Under the pieces are notes generated by a model. It was not told the origin of the DNA. It saw nothing but the letters and a program-made list of their open reading frames with translations, and did no database searches. 64,000 nt of DNA from Rhodoferax sp. (GTDB lineage Bacteria > Pseudomonadota > Gammaproteobacteria > Burkholderiales > Burkholderiaceae_C), in NCBI RefSeq assembly GCF_030697375.1, contig NZ_JAUYQD010000044.1:1-64000 (forward strand). Direction: 5' to 3'. The translations under genes and the position numbers were made by a program. This document shows positions 1 to 10,800 of the stretch, one piece after another (the stretch's first letter is position 1; every line of letters starts with the position of its first letter).

Positions 1-287
1 TCGCCGAACACGAATTCATTGCCCAATGCCTGCAGGCCAAGGTGTACTTTGCACACCCGTATTGTTCGTGGGAGCGCGGACTCAACGAGAACCACAATGG
101 CTTGCTGCGCCAGTTCTTTCCCAAGAACACCAACTTGCTGACGGTGACCCAAGACGATGTCAATGATGCGGTATACCGGCTCAATCACAGGCCTCGTAAA
201 TGTCTGGGCTGGCGCACACCCCACGAGGTCTTTTATGGCCTCAGAATGACTCCGATTAAACTCCCCACTGATGCACTTTGTAGTTGA
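1..287 (+). CDS. IS30-family transposase, C-terminal part (cut by window edge)
   Basis: The reading frame is open from the window edge (first full codon at base 3) to a stop at 285-287, so the 5' part lies outside the window. The residues match the C-terminal third of IS30-type DDE transposases: the stretch WERGLNENHNGLLRQFFPK carries the catalytic glutamate region (S-W-E-R-G-x-N-E-N-x-N-G), followed by the typical tail N-H-R-P-R-K-C-L-G-W-R-T-P-x-E-V. The enzyme would cut and join insertion-sequence ends. The last 12 or so residues (after YGL) look unlike the family and may be read-through into flanking DNA. Whether the upstream copy is intact cannot be seen. Confidence 0.85.
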   Translation, partial: AEHEFIAQCLQAKVYFAHPYCSWERGLNENHNGLLRQFFPKNTNLLTVTQDDVNDAVYRLNHRPRKCLGWRTPHEVFYGLRMTPIKLPTDALCS

Positions 288-297
288 ATCTGCGGAT

Positions 298-354
298 AAA
301 AACAGGCTCTAGCCCCCGCCACACCTTCGCAAGAAGCTACAAAATCTATAGCAA
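298..354 (-). repeat. Copy A of dispersed ~58-bp repeat
   Basis: Read on the minus strand this begins TTGCTATAGATTTTGTAGCT and continues to a GGGGGCTAGAGCCTG block. The same order of blocks (TTTGCTAT, about 7 bases, TAGCT, CGCA, GGGGGCTA, AG-CCT-TTTT) occurs at 13252, 31880, 35996, 40756 and 46725. This copy is intergenic, just after the IS30 fragment. Confidence 0.65.
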
Positions 355-388
355 CTACTGCTCCGGCGGTAACCAGTTTTGGCGGCAC

Positions 389-474
389 ATCGGCCTGGAA
401 ATGGGCGCCGTCTGCCGCACCCTGGGCGTACGCCTGGATGTGGTGGAAATGATGGACGGCCTGATGGTGGGTGT
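389..474 (+). pseudogene. Remnant of dihydrolipoamide dehydrogenase
   Basis: Frame 2 encodes IGLEMGAVCRTLGVRLDVV followed by EMMDGLMVGV, which matches the NAD-binding domain of bacterial lipoamide dehydrogenase (family sequence I-G-L-E-M-G-T-V-Y-S-T-L-G-A-R-L-D-V-V-E-M-M-D-G-L-M). Neither the FAD-binding N-terminus nor the dimerisation domain is present on either side, so this is an internal scrap of about 29 codons and cannot make an enzyme. It lies between an IS30 fragment and a LysR gene, which suggests a past IS-associated rearrangement. Confidence 0.6.
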
Positions 475-563
475 ACGGGAATCCCCTGAGCTCCACAGGC
501 ATCAATGGCCTGATTTTTCCCGCATTTCTGCCACCTTCTGGCAAATGACCGGTTTTGTCACAA

Positions 564-581
564 CAGCTTGCTGGAGCAAGC
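564..581 (-). terminator. Hairpin just downstream of the LysR gene
   Basis: The inverted repeat AGCTTGCT / AGCAAGCT (8 bp arms, 2-base loop) begins directly after the LysR stop codon in the direction of transcription. It lacks a clear U-run, so it may be a weak terminator or only a stabilising 3' hairpin. Confidence 0.35.
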
Positions 582-582
582 T

Positions 583-1455
583 TCAGCCGCCTGCACCGAG
601 GCGGTCGAATTTTCTGTCTGCCGCCTTCATGCCTGCGGCCAACAGCTCCAAGAGTGGTAGCAGAGGCGCATCGGTGGGCGCGCACGCCAGCCCCAGGTGG
701 CGTTCAAAGGGCAAGGCAGCGTCCAGCGGACGCACCACCGCGCGGCGGGCGTGGGCGGCGTGTGACTCGGGCACGGCGGCCAGGCCCAGCCCCAACTCCA
801 CCATGTGCAGCAACAGCTCTTCGCGTGCGGCACTGGCGCGCACGTCCAGCGCAATACCCTGCTCCGCCAGCAAACGGATGAACGACTGGTGCAGCGGGCA
901 GTACGGTCGCTCGATCAGGGGCGCGCCCTGCAAGTCGGACATGGCAAAGCGTTTTTTGAAGCGCAAGGGGTGTTGCTCCGGCACCAGCATCACATAGGGT
1001 TCGCGCCACAGCGAAACAAACCGGTCCGCGGGGCGTTTGCAATGCTCGTCCACAAGGTGCAGCCGCGCTTCCTCGGCGCTGCGGGTCAAGCGCACCACGG
1101 CGTGTGGCATGTGCTGGGCCAGTTGGGCGAGCAAGGGTGCGGCGGTGTGCACCAGCACATCGTCCTGCAAATACAGCCCCAGGGACTCGCGCGGCGCTTC
1201 GCGAAACTCGCGCAGCATGGCGCTGGACTCTGCCAGCAGGCTACAGGCGCGGGGATAGAGCCGGTCGCCCGCGGGCGTGGGCACCAGGCCACTGCGGCTG
1301 CGCTCAAACAACACGGTCTCCAGCGCCCCCTCCAAACCACGAATCGCCATGCTGATGGACGGTTGCGCCACAAAACACCGGCGCGCCGCAGCGGTCACCG
1401 AGCGTTCTTCGTAAGCGGCTACAAAGTAGCCCAGTGCGCGCAAGTCAAACAGCAT
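583..1455 (-). CDS. LysR-family transcriptional regulator
   Basis: The 290-residue protein has the length and order of LysR regulators. The N-terminal winged helix-turn-helix (residues 1-60) includes FDLRALGYFVAAYEERSVTA and AARRCFVAQPSISMAIRGLE. The C-terminal half is a periplasmic-binding-protein-like effector domain (about 90-290). It would bind DNA as a tetramer and respond to a small ligand that cannot be deduced here. The gene starts 11 bp after the stop of the SnoaL-like gene at 1467-1871, so the two are probably co-transcribed; no divergent partner is present, which is less usual for LysR genes. A GAGG motif lies upstream of the ATG. Confidence 0.9.
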   Translation of the reverse strand: MLFDLRALGYFVAAYEERSVTAAARRCFVAQPSISMAIRGLEGALETVLFERSRSGLVPTPAGDRLYPRACSLLAESSAMLREFREAPRESLGLYLQDDVLVHTAAPLLAQLAQHMPHAVVRLTRSAEEARLHLVDEHCKRPADRFVSLWREPYVMLVPEQHPLRFKKRFAMSDLQGAPLIERPYCPLHQSFIRLLAEQGIALDVRASAAREELLLHMVELGLGLAAVPESHAAHARRAVVRPLDAALPFERHLGLACAPTDAPLLPLLELLAAGMKAADRKFDRLGAGG

Positions 1456-1466
1456 GGTGGTGGGCC

Positions 1467-1871
1467 TCAGATAGGGGTGATGGTGGTGACAGACTCGCGG
1501 AAGTAGTCCATCTGACCGTTTTGCGAGTGGCTCACGATCCAGGTGAGGCTTTCGACCTCGCGCGCCTGCACGGCGTAGAAAAACCGCTGGTGGAATTGGG
1601 TCAGCACCCAGTCATTGCCCAAGGGCTGGCTATGGGTGTGCAGTATCTGCGTTCCGCGCGGGAAGACTTCTTGCGCCAAACGCTGCAGCACCACCAGCAA
1701 AGCGCTTTTGTCCTGCGCGTTTTGCCAGGAGGTATCGGCCTGGTCGCGGTAGTGGTCAATGCGGAAGTCCACATCGTCGGCAATGTGGCTCAACAAGGTG
1801 GGCACATCCCCTTGGGCGAAAGCGCCCAGTACCTGGTCAATGGGGAAGGATGTGTTGGGGTGGGTGCTCAT
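1467..1871 (-). CDS. SnoaL/NTF2-like fold protein
   Basis: The protein is about 134 residues from the ATG at 1871, which has GGAG about 9 bases upstream; an in-frame start at 1919 has no such support. The sequence begins MSTHPNTSFPIDQVLGAFAQ and continues G-D-V-P-T-L-L-S-H-I-A-D-D-V-D-F-R-I-D, the pattern of the NTF2-like superfamily (helix, then curved sheet forming a cone-shaped pocket). Members act as isomerases, hydrolases or ligand-binding modules, so no substrate can be named. It is probably the first gene of a two-gene unit with the LysR regulator. The AT-rich stretch at 1905-1965 is the likely promoter region. Confidence 0.75.
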   Translation of the reverse strand: MSTHPNTSFPIDQVLGAFAQGDVPTLLSHIADDVDFRIDHYRDQADTSWQNAQDKSALLVVLQRLAQEVFPRGTQILHTHSQPLGNDWVLTQFHQRFFYAVQAREVESLTWIVSHSQNGQMDYFRESVTTITPI

Positions 1872-2090
1872 GAAAAGGCTCCAAGTGAATGAAGCCACCA
1901 CTGTAAAAAACGCCAACACATTTGTAAAATATCTTATATGTCGCCAATATAGATAAATTAACTATGGATGTGCCCGACCGAGTGTACGGTTTTTCCATGG
2001 GCATAGGGCCTGGCCCCTTCAGCGGTAGGCCAAGACCTGCGGGTTGACTTGAGTTCGCCGTTGCCGTAGTCGGTCTGGCGGAGGGCCGAA

Positions 2091-2528
2091 TTAATCTGCA
2101 CGAACCCAAGTCTGGCTACGGCCAAACAGGGAAACGCCGATGAAGCCGCGCACTTCGAGTTTCTTGCCGCTGTCGTCCAGGCTGGCCTTGCTGCTGTAGA
2201 CCTTGCCATTTTCTGGATCGAGGATCTTGCCGTTTGCGAATTCATCGCCGTCTTGACGCAGGCCGGTCAAAATGGTCATGCCGGTAATGGGCTTGTCTTT
2301 CAGAATGCCTTCGCACTTGTCGCACTTAGGGTCCTGTTCTTGGTCGGGAGTACGGAACAACTTTTCGATGGTGCCTTTGTACTCGCCGTTGACTTGCGTG
2401 ATACGGATAAGAGAACGAGGGCTGCCGGTATTGTCGTCAATGGTTTTCCATAGGCCTGCGGGTGTAGCGGCCATTGCGCTTGCGGATGCCAGGGCGGCTG
2501 CAGCCGCAACAATGAGAAGGCGTTTCAT
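2091..2528 (-). CDS. DUF2147 family periplasmic protein
   Basis: This 145-residue protein has a clear Sec signal peptide (MKRLLIVAAAAALASASAMA, cleavage after A-M-A) followed by a DUF2147 domain. Recognisable features are the opening P-A-G-L-W-K-T-I-D-D, the segment G-E-Y-K-G-T-I-E-K, a C-D-K-C pair near residue 70, and the ending L-E-V-R-G-F-I-G-V-S-L-F-G-R-S-Q-T-W. DUF2147 proteins are small exported beta-rich proteins of unknown function. The two cysteines could form a disulfide or bind metal; that is inference. The gene is monocistronic and divergent from the substrate-binding protein at 2928. Confidence 0.85.
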   Translation of the reverse strand: MKRLLIVAAAAALASASAMAATPAGLWKTIDDNTGSPRSLIRITQVNGEYKGTIEKLFRTPDQEQDPKCDKCEGILKDKPITGMTILTGLRQDGDEFANGKILDPENGKVYSSKASLDDSGKKLEVRGFIGVSLFGRSQTWVRAD

Positions 2529-2927
2529 CTGAATATTCCCTATGTTTAGTTGGAGTCATTACTGTCAAACAGTAGTAGTAAGAAAACCGAACCCGCAATG
2601 CTGACCGGGGACAGGGCAGAACCCCATCACCCTTTCGCTCAAGCACCATCGAATGCGGTTCTGCAATGGTACGGGGCATATTCCGGTTTGCTTCTGACCT
2701 ACTGAGCCAACTTATTGGCTTTCGGTGCCATTCCTTGCATCCGAAATCCAAGGGTTAGCCCTTGGCCGTCTCCAATGCACTTGTCAGGGTTACCCCTATT
2801 GATTCGTCCCGTTTTTGGCCCACTAAACCAATAGTTTGGCCTGCTCAGCCAGTGACGAATAACGCTAGACAGACGACACTGACTCTGAAATTCCAATCCG
2901 TTTTGCGTGAATTTAAAGGGAGAAATG
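2529..2927. other. Intergenic region with several hairpins, no gene
   Basis: About 400 bp between divergent genes. I see no convincing ORF. There are three inverted repeats: GCAGAACC/GGTTCTGC (2616-2623 with 2657-2664), AGCCAA/TTGGCT (2705-2710 with 2715-2720) and CCAAGGG/CCCTTGG (2748-2754 with 2759-2765, 4-base loop). It must contain both divergent promoters, but I cannot place them with confidence. Confidence 0.4.
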
Positions 2928-4001
2928 ATGAAGAAGGTTGTAGGTTTAGTGGCATCGGTATTGTTTGCTGTTTCAGCGCCCAGCGGGGCGATGGAACTGC
3001 TGTCGCCTAAATTGATGGATGCGCCCCGTACCTACAAAATCGAAGTCCTTCAGGTGACCGATATCGCGCCGTACCAAGAGTCCCTGAACGGCTTTCTCAA
3101 GACGCTGCGGGAGGCCGGAATCGTGCAGGGTGACAACTTGGTGGTCAACCGCGTCAAGATCGACTTCGATGTGGAAAATGGCGGGTTCTGGGACCGTTTG
3201 GCACTGTTGCGTCGCATCAAGGACGAAGCGGAGCGCATTGCCGACAGCCGCCCCGATCTGGTTTTGACTATCGGCACCCCTGCAACCAAATATGCGCGCC
3301 GTGCCTTTGAGTTGGCGGGGATTCCTGCGGTGTTTACTGCGGTGGCGAATCCGATGGATGCAGGGGCGATCTCGCTCATCGATGCCGGCGCGGGTATGAC
3401 CGGCTCCACCTTGCACGTTGAAATGGCCGACTCCATGAAAATGGTGCACGACATATTTCCTACGGTGAGCCGTATCGGAATGGTGCACACCGACGATGAG
3501 AACGGCATCTCCCACGTCGAGGTTGCACGCGCCAACGGGGAGAAATTCGGTATTGCTGTGACGTCCAGGCAGGTGAACAAGCAAGACAGCATCGTTGCCC
3601 CGTTGAAAGAGATGTACAACGAAGGCAAAGGCGTGCAGATGTTTGGTGTTCCGTTGGACACTTACTATGCCATGCGCAAATACGAGCCCACCAACGACTT
3701 GAGCGACTTTGCCATTGAGCGAAAAATCCCCGTCACGGCATTCTCTTTGGTACCGGTTCCTGGCGCGATGCTGTATGTAGGGGCTGACTTTGGTCTGGTG
3801 GGTAGCCTGGCCGGCACGCAGGCCGTCAAAATTCTCCGGTTCCGCAAGAAGGCTGATGTGCTGCCCATTTTGCGGCAGGAAACCCCAAATGTGCTGATCG
3901 ACCCGAAGCGTGTGGCTGAACTCAAAATTGACATCCCTGCGTCGATTCTGGAGCGCAAAACACAGCGCGCTGATGGCTACTGGGAGATCAGCAAGAAGTA
4001 A
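2928..4001 (+). CDS. ABC transporter substrate-binding protein (PF04392 type)
   Basis: The start is chosen at the ATG at 2928, behind AGGGAG at 2917-2922; a GTG at 2907 and an ATG at 2925 are in frame. MKKVVGLVASVLFAVSAPSG is a Sec signal peptide. The mature protein follows the ABC_sub_bind/TrpX-like pattern: opening I-E-V-L-Q-V-T-D-I-A-P-Y-Q-E-S-L-N-G-F, a central D-L-V-L-T-I-G-T-P-A-T, then I-P-A-V-F-T-A-V-A-N-P, and a second lobe beginning R-I-G-M-V-H-T-D-D-E-N-G. Related proteins deliver amino-acid-like or purine-like ligands to an ABC importer. No permease or ATPase gene is adjacent, so it is an orphan receptor here and its ligand is unknown. Confidence 0.8.
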   Translation: MKKVVGLVASVLFAVSAPSGAMELLSPKLMDAPRTYKIEVLQVTDIAPYQESLNGFLKTLREAGIVQGDNLVVNRVKIDFDVENGGFWDRLALLRRIKDEAERIADSRPDLVLTIGTPATKYARRAFELAGIPAVFTAVANPMDAGAISLIDAGAGMTGSTLHVEMADSMKMVHDIFPTVSRIGMVHTDDENGISHVEVARANGEKFGIAVTSRQVNKQDSIVAPLKEMYNEGKGVQMFGVPLDTYYAMRKYEPTNDLSDFAIERKIPVTAFSLVPVPGAMLYVGADFGLVGSLAGTQAVKILRFRKKADVLPILRQETPNVLIDPKRVAELKIDIPASILERKTQRADGYWEISKK

Positions 4002-4144
4002 TGCGGTAAGCGCCCTTGCAAAATCGCAAAGCGGATGGCTACCGGGCAGCCAAGATGCAGGTAGCCCATGGCAGTGTTGGCGACGAGAAAGCGTTTTCCA
4101 TGCGCCGTGGCCGCCTGCCTGAATCAATACGGAATGCTGCACCC

Positions 4145-4612
4145 ATGCCACTTGTCAACGCCGATATTGCTGCTGTTTTCTCTGAAATTGCCGACCTGCT
4201 GGAGATGGAGGACGCCAATCCCTTTCGGGTGCGCGCCTACCGCAATGCAGTGCGCACACTCGGTGAGATGGGGCGCAGCGTGCGGGAGATGGTTGCCCAG
4301 CATGAAAACCTGGACGCACTGCCTGGAATCGGCCCGAAACTGGCCGCCATGATCACCGAGGTGGTGGACACCGGGACCTGCGCCCAATTGAAGCGCCTGC
4401 GCCAGGAAGTTACACCAGCGTTGGCGGAGTTGCTGAAACTTCCGAGCCTGGGGCCTAAGCGTGTGCGTGCGCTGCACCAGGAGCTGGGCATTGAAACGCT
4501 GGACCAATTGCGCCGCGCCGCTGAACAGAGGCGCATCCGAACCATCCTGGGGTTTGGGGCCAAGAGCGAGCAACAAATTCTGGATGCGATCACTGCCTTG
4601 CAGCACCCGTAG
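4145..4612 (+). CDS. Stand-alone helix-hairpin-helix protein (PolX N-terminal region)
   Basis: About 155 residues from the ATG at 4145; a longer in-frame start at 4016 adds residues that do not look family-like. The sequence matches the N-terminal 8-kDa and HhH region of bacterial family X DNA polymerases: N-A-D-I-A-A-V-F-S-E-I-A-D-L-L-E, then N-P-F-R-V-R-A-Y-R-N-A, the first hairpin L-P-G-I-G-P-K-L-A, the second L-P-S-L-G-P-K-R-V-R-A-L, and the ending I-L-G-F-G-A-K-S-E-Q-Q-I-L. Full PolX enzymes are about 570 residues and continue into a nucleotidyltransferase palm and a PHP exonuclease. Here the ORF stops exactly before the palm, so only DNA binding can be predicted. It is either a free-standing HhH protein or a 3'-deleted polX. 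Confidence 0.75.
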   Translation: MPLVNADIAAVFSEIADLLEMEDANPFRVRAYRNAVRTLGEMGRSVREMVAQHENLDALPGIGPKLAAMITEVVDTGTCAQLKRLRQEVTPALAELLKLPSLGPKRVRALHQELGIETLDQLRRAAEQRRIRTILGFGAKSEQQILDAITALQHP

Positions 4613-4813
4613 CCACGCTACAAACGGGCCCGTCCCCCTGTTGCTATGGCGCGCCATTGTGGAGGGCGCCAAGGCAAACGCCTTGAAATTTGCCGAGGTC
4701 AGGCAGGCAAGTCTGTGCATTGGCGATAACTTGCCCTGAGTCCCAGTTACGATATTGCGTCTAACATGGCGCGGCCTGCCGCCGGCCACACAACAACTCA
4801 GGGGGATGTTTGG

Positions 4814-7800
4814 ATGGAAAACCTGCACGAAAAGGTTCGGTTTGCGGCTGCGTGGTTCTGGCGCGCGCTGTTGTTGGTTTTGTCACCGGTCGGGGGCTTG
4901 CTGCGCCTGGTTCTTGGGGACCTGAGCTGGCAAGCGCCGAGTTGGCTGGATTGGATGCATGAGCGGCTGGCGCCTGTGGGGCGTTGGGCGCAGACACAAG
5001 CCGCCTGGGTGGCATTGGCAATCTTGCTGGTGTTGGGCGGCGCCTGGGGCGCCCTGCATGGTCCACAAGGCGGGTGGAAGAACTGGTGGAACTGGCAAAC
5101 CTTTAGCGGTGCAAAAGAGGATTCCGCGAGGACGGGTGTTGCCAGCATTACGGTGTCTGGCCCCGAGCGTACCCCCTACGATGGGGACGCCAAGCCGCGC
5201 CCGGTGGTGCTGAATTTCTCTGCATCGGCGGCGCCCCTGGCCCGCGTGGGCAAAGAAGCGGTGGATGTGTCTTTGTCGCCTGCGTTGCCCGGAAAATGGA
5301 CCTGGGCGACGGTCAGCCGTCTGGAATTTTTGCCGGAGCAAGACTGGCCGATAGGCGAGTCGTATACCGTGACGCTGGGCGCCAAGGCGCTGGCGCCCAA
5401 TGTGTCGGTGGAGCGCACGCACAGCTTCAAGTCGCCCGCCTTCGAGGTCGATTTCAAGGATGCCACCTTTTGCCAGGACCCGGTGCAGGTGACGCTGCGC
5501 AAGGCCGTCTTTGATGTGGGTTTTTCACACCCGGTCAACGCGGAGGCGTTTGAGAAGCGCCTGCGTCTGGAGGTCGATGGGGCTGCGTCCGGTGTGTTCG
5601 CCAAATCGGCAGAGCCGTTGAAGTTCACGGTGACCTATGACAAGCTGCGCCTGGGCGCCTCGGTGCATTCAGAGCCGCTGCCGATTCCGCAGGTCTCCGC
5701 CAGCATGGCTCTGCACATTGCGCCGGGGGTGGTGGCGCAACGCGGCGGCAATGCCACGGCGCAGGAAACAGTCAAGGCGGTGGCCATCCCCGGCCTGTTC
5801 AGCCTGGATATTGCTGAACTTAAGCAAATGATCGTGACGGCTGACAGTGGCGAGCCGGAAAACGTGTTGCAGATCACCGCTGGCATGCCGGTGCACGAGA
5901 AGGAAATGGCGCGCGGGGTCAGCGCCTGGCTACTGCCGCAGAAGAATCCGGCCAACGATGATGGAAACGAAGTCTACGCCTGGAGCGACCCGGAGGAGGC
6001 GACCGAAGCCGTGCTCAAGCAGGCCAAAAAAGTGACGCTCAACGCCTTGCCGGTGGAGCGCGAAATCAATGAAACCCATACCTTCCAGTTCGCGACCGAG
6101 CCCGGCCGCTACCTGCTGGTGCGCATCCAAAAAGGCCTGAAGTCGGCCGGTGGCTACCAAATGGGCGCCACGCGGGACGAGATCATCCGCGTCAAGCGCT
6201 CGGCGCCCGAGCTGGCCATCATGAGCAAGGGTTCCTTGCTGGCCTTGTCGGGCGACAAGAAGCTGCCCATCATCGTGCGTGATTTGCCGGGCGTGAAGCT
6301 GGAAATTGGTCGGCTCTTGCCCCAGCAGTTGCAACACCTGATCACCCAGGCGCAGGGCGATATGACCAAACCTGAGTTTTATGCCGGCATCACACCCGAC
6401 AACCTGACCGAGCGTTTTGAGAAAAAGCTGACCTACCACCAAAAGCCCGGCAAGACCCATTACGAGACCATTGATTTCTCGGAGTACCTGAAGGCCGATG
6501 CCTCGGACCGGCGCGGTATTTTTGTGGTGACCGTGCAAGGTTTTGATCCCAAGGAGGGTGTCGCACCAGAGGCAGACATGGAGCTGGATCGCCAGCGCTA
6601 TGCCGATGAGGAAGGTTATGAGGGCGAAGGCGAGGGTGATCCGCAGGACGCCAGCGAGACAATTGCGCCCTCGCAGATGAAAGACCGCCGCCTGGTCATC
6701 GTCACCGACCTGGGCCTGGTCTCCAAACTTGCGGTGGATGGCACGCGCGATGTGTTCGTGCAGTCCATCGCCAACGGCCAACCGGTGGCCGGTGTCGCAG
6801 TGGAAATCTGGGCGCGCAACGGCGGCGTGTTGTCCACACAAGTGACCGATGCCGCAGGGCGTGCGCGCTTGCCCAGCACCGCCGGCCTGGTGCGTGAAAA
6901 AGCGCCGGTGGTGCTGGTGGTGAAGAAGGCCGGCGACCTCAGCTTCTTGCCCCTGAACCGCGCGGACCGCAATCTGGACCTGTCGCGCTTTGATGTGGGC
7001 GGCGTGCGTTTTGCCGGTCTGCCGAACCAGATCCAGGCCTATTTGTTCTCGGACCGTGGCATCTACCGCCCCGGCGACACCATGAACATCGGCATCGTCG
7101 CCAAGTCCACCAACTGGGCGCAAAAGCTGGCCGATCTGCCGGTGGAGGTGGAGGTGATCGATGCCCGCGGCCTCACCATTCGGCGCGACAAGCTCAAGCT
7201 GGGCACCAGCGGCATGGCGGAGTTCTCGCACACCACGCAAGACGTGTCGCCCACCGGCAACTACACCATCAACTTGAACCTGGCGCGCGACTCCGGTTCG
7301 GCCAGCCCCGGCGCGCCCGAATCACCCGCGCAGCGCCTGGGCAGCGTCAGCGTCAAGGTGCAGGAGTTCATGCCGGACCGCATGAAGGTCTCCGCCAAGC
7401 TGTCGAGCGAAGCGCCCGAGGGCTGGATAACACCCAAGGATTTGAAGACGCGTGTCAATGTGCAAAACCTGTTTGGCACACCCGCACCCAACCGCCGCGT
7501 GGATGCATCGCTGACGCTGGCACCCGCCTTCCCGGCGTTTCGCAGTTACCCGGACTACAGCTTCTTTGACCCCAGCCGGGCCAAGGAGAGCTTCCGTGCC
7601 GACCTGGAGATAGGCACGACCGATGACCAAGGCAACGCCGAGTTTGCGCTGGGCTTGCAGCGTTACGCCCAGGCCACCTACCAGTTGCATGTGCTGGTCA
7701 AGGCCTTTGAGCCCGAGGGCGGGCGCAGTGTGGCCGCAGAGGCCAGCGCACTGGTGTCAGACCGCCCCTACCTGGTGGGCAGCAAGGCCGATGGTGACGT

Positions 7801-10800
7801 GGCCTACATCACCCGCAACGGTGTGCGCAACGTCAGCTTCATCGCCATTGATCCCCATGCCAAGAAGAAGGCCGTGGGCGATTTGCGCCTGGCGCGTATC
7901 GAACGCAAGGTGGTCTCGGTGCTGGTCAAGCAGCACAACGGCCTGTTCAAGTACGAATCGCGTGCCAAGGAGAGTGTGTTGAAGGAAGAGCCCTTCGCCA
8001 TTGCCGCCAACGGCAGCAATGTGATGCTGGCCACCCAAACGCCGGGCAACTTTGCCTATGCCGTGCGCGATGCCAATGGCCTGGAGTTGGCGCGCGTGAG
8101 CTACAGCGTGGCCGGCACGGGCAATGTGTCGCGCTCGCTGGACCGCAATGCCGAGCTGCAGATGACGCTGAACAAGAAGGACTACGAGCCGGGCGACGAG
8201 ATCGAGATCAGCATCCGCGCGCCCTATGCCGGCGCAGGCCTGATCACCATCGAGCGTGACAAGGTGTTCACCCACAAGTGGTTCATGGCCAAGGACACGG
8301 CATCGGTGCAGCGCATCACCTTGCCCAAGGACTTTGAGGGCAATGGTTATGTGTCGGTGCAGTTTGCCCGCGACCTGGGCTCGAACGAAATCTACATGAG
8401 CCCCATGAGTTATGGCGTTGTGCCCTTTGCCACCAGCCTGGCCAAGCGCACCAACCCGATGACGCTGCAAGTGCCCGAGCTCATCAAGCCCGGGCAGACC
8501 GCCAAGTTCAGGCTCGAATCCAAAGTGCCCAGCCGCGCCGTGCTGTTTGCGGTGGACGAAGGCATCTTGCAGGTGGCGCGTTACCAGGCGCCCGATCCGC
8601 TGAAGTTTTTCTTCCAAAAGCGCGCACTGGAGGTCAGCACCCAGCAGACGCTGGACCTCATACTGCCGGAATTCAAGAAGCTGATGCAGGCCGCGCCCGG
8701 TGGTGACGGCGAAGGCCAGACCGGCAAACACCTGAACCCCTTCAAGCGCCGCACGGACAAACCGGTGGTGTTCTGGTCTGGCGTGGTGGACATCAACGGC
8801 AGCCGTGAGTTCAGCTACACCGTGCCGGAGAGCTTCAACGGCAGCCTGCGGGTCATGGCCGTCACCATCAATGACGACACGGTGTCGGCCGCTATCAAAC
8901 AAACCGTGGTGCGCGGCGATGTTGTGCTGCTGCCCAATGTGCCGGTGGCGATCACCCCCGGCGATGAAGTCGAAATCGGCGTGGGTGTGGCCAACAACAC
9001 CAAGGGCTCGGGCAAGGATGCGGCGCTGGCTTTGGCCTTGACCGTATCCCCCGGCCTGGAGGTCGTAGGCTCTGCCACGCAGCAGCTGAAGGTGAGCGAG
9101 CGCTCGGAGGTGGCCACCAAGTTCCGCGTGCGTGCCAAGCCCGGTGCGCAAGCCGTGCTGGGCTCGGCCAGTGTCATCTTCACCGCCCAGGTGGGGGAGG
9201 CCAAGGCCCGCTTGTCCACCGACGTGAGCGTGCGCCCGGCATCGGCATTTGTCACGCTGGTGCAAACCGGGCTGTTTCGCGGTGATGCGGAGATCAAATC
9301 GCAGGCCGATATGTACCCCAACTTCAAGCGCAGCGAGGCCGCGTTGTCGTCCTCGCCCTGGGCCTTCTCGACCGGCCTGATGCAGTACCTGGAGGTCTAC
9401 CCCTACGGTTGCACCGAGCAGATCACCAGCCAGATCTTCCCGGCCGTGCTGCTGGCGGCGCAACCCGGCGTGGCCGAGCAATTGCAAAAGATGAGCCAGC
9501 AAGGTGCCAAAGCACCGGACCCTAAAAAATCGTTCGAACGTTACCTGGCCCAGGTGCGCGCGCGGCAAACTGCCGATGGCGGCTTCGCCATGTGGCCGGG
9601 CAGTTCGTCTGACCTATTTGCCACCACCTATGTGGTGAACCTGCTGGTGGAGGCCAAGGACCGCAAGTTCGCCGTGCCCAATGACATGTTGCAGCGGGCC
9701 AATGTCTACCTGCAGACCCGCATTGCCGAGGCGGCCCGTCACGACTACAACTGGCGTACCCAGGCCCAGGCGGCCTATTTACTGACCCGCCAGGGTGTGG
9801 TGACCACTGCCGCGCTGACCAACCTTAGCGAGAACCTGCGCCAACTGGTGGCCAGCGCCAGCAGCGACAGGCAACGCGAGTTGCTGCGGCGCGATCTGGG
9901 TGCCGTCTACCTGGCGGCCAGCTTCCAAATGCTCAAGCAGGAAAAGCTCGCGCAAGAGCTGCTACAACCTGCGCTGAAAGACCTGCTGGCCAATACCGAC
10001 CCGTGGAAGGATTGGACCTGGCGCTACTACTACGACCCGCTGGTGCACCAGTCCACCACCGTGCAGTTGCTGGCCCAGCATTTCCCGGCGCAGATCAAGG
10101 CGCTGCCCATGGACTACTGGAGCCGCATGGCCACCGCCATCCGCGAGAACTACTACCAGAGCCTGTCCGCGGCCCGCATGTTGCTCGCTATTGATGCCTA
10201 TGCCAAGGTGGCGGCACAGTCGGCTGCCGGCAAGGTGATGATGAACGCGGTGAATGCCGCCGGTGTGGCCAAGGCGCTGGAGCTGCCCCAGCAGCTAGCG
10301 CTGGCCAAGCTGGCCGTGCCGCTGGACAGTACCCGGCTGAAGATGAACAACGGGGGCGAGTTGCCGCTGTTCTACGCCTGGGCCGAGTCCGGCTTTGAGC
10401 GCAGCGTGCCGAAGGAGGCCGTCAGCAAGGGGCTGGAAATCATCCATGAATTTTTGGATGCCAAAGGCAAAGTGGTGACCGAAGCCGCCGTGGGCGACGA
10501 ACTCACCGTGCGGGTGCGCGTGCGCTCCACCGAGCGCAACGAGGTGCCGCAAGTGGCGCTGGTGGATGTGTTGCCCGGCGGGCTGGAGCCGGTGCTGTCC
10601 GCGCCGTCGGACGACGATGCGCCCGACCTGCCCATCTGGCGTCGCCGCTTGGGTGGCAAGAGCAGCTGGAACATCGAATACGCCGATATCCGCGAAGACC
10701 GTGTCGTGTTTTATGGCGGTGTTGAAAGCCGTCTGACCGAGGTGACCTACAAGGTGCGCGCGACCAATATCGGCGAATTCATCGTACCCGCTGCCTACGC

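Noticed and set aside
7757..9568. Minus-strand open frame of 603 codons inside the macroglobulin gene
   Set aside because: Antisense to an intact gene with the thioester motif; composition is His/Gly/Arg-rich as in other shadow frames.
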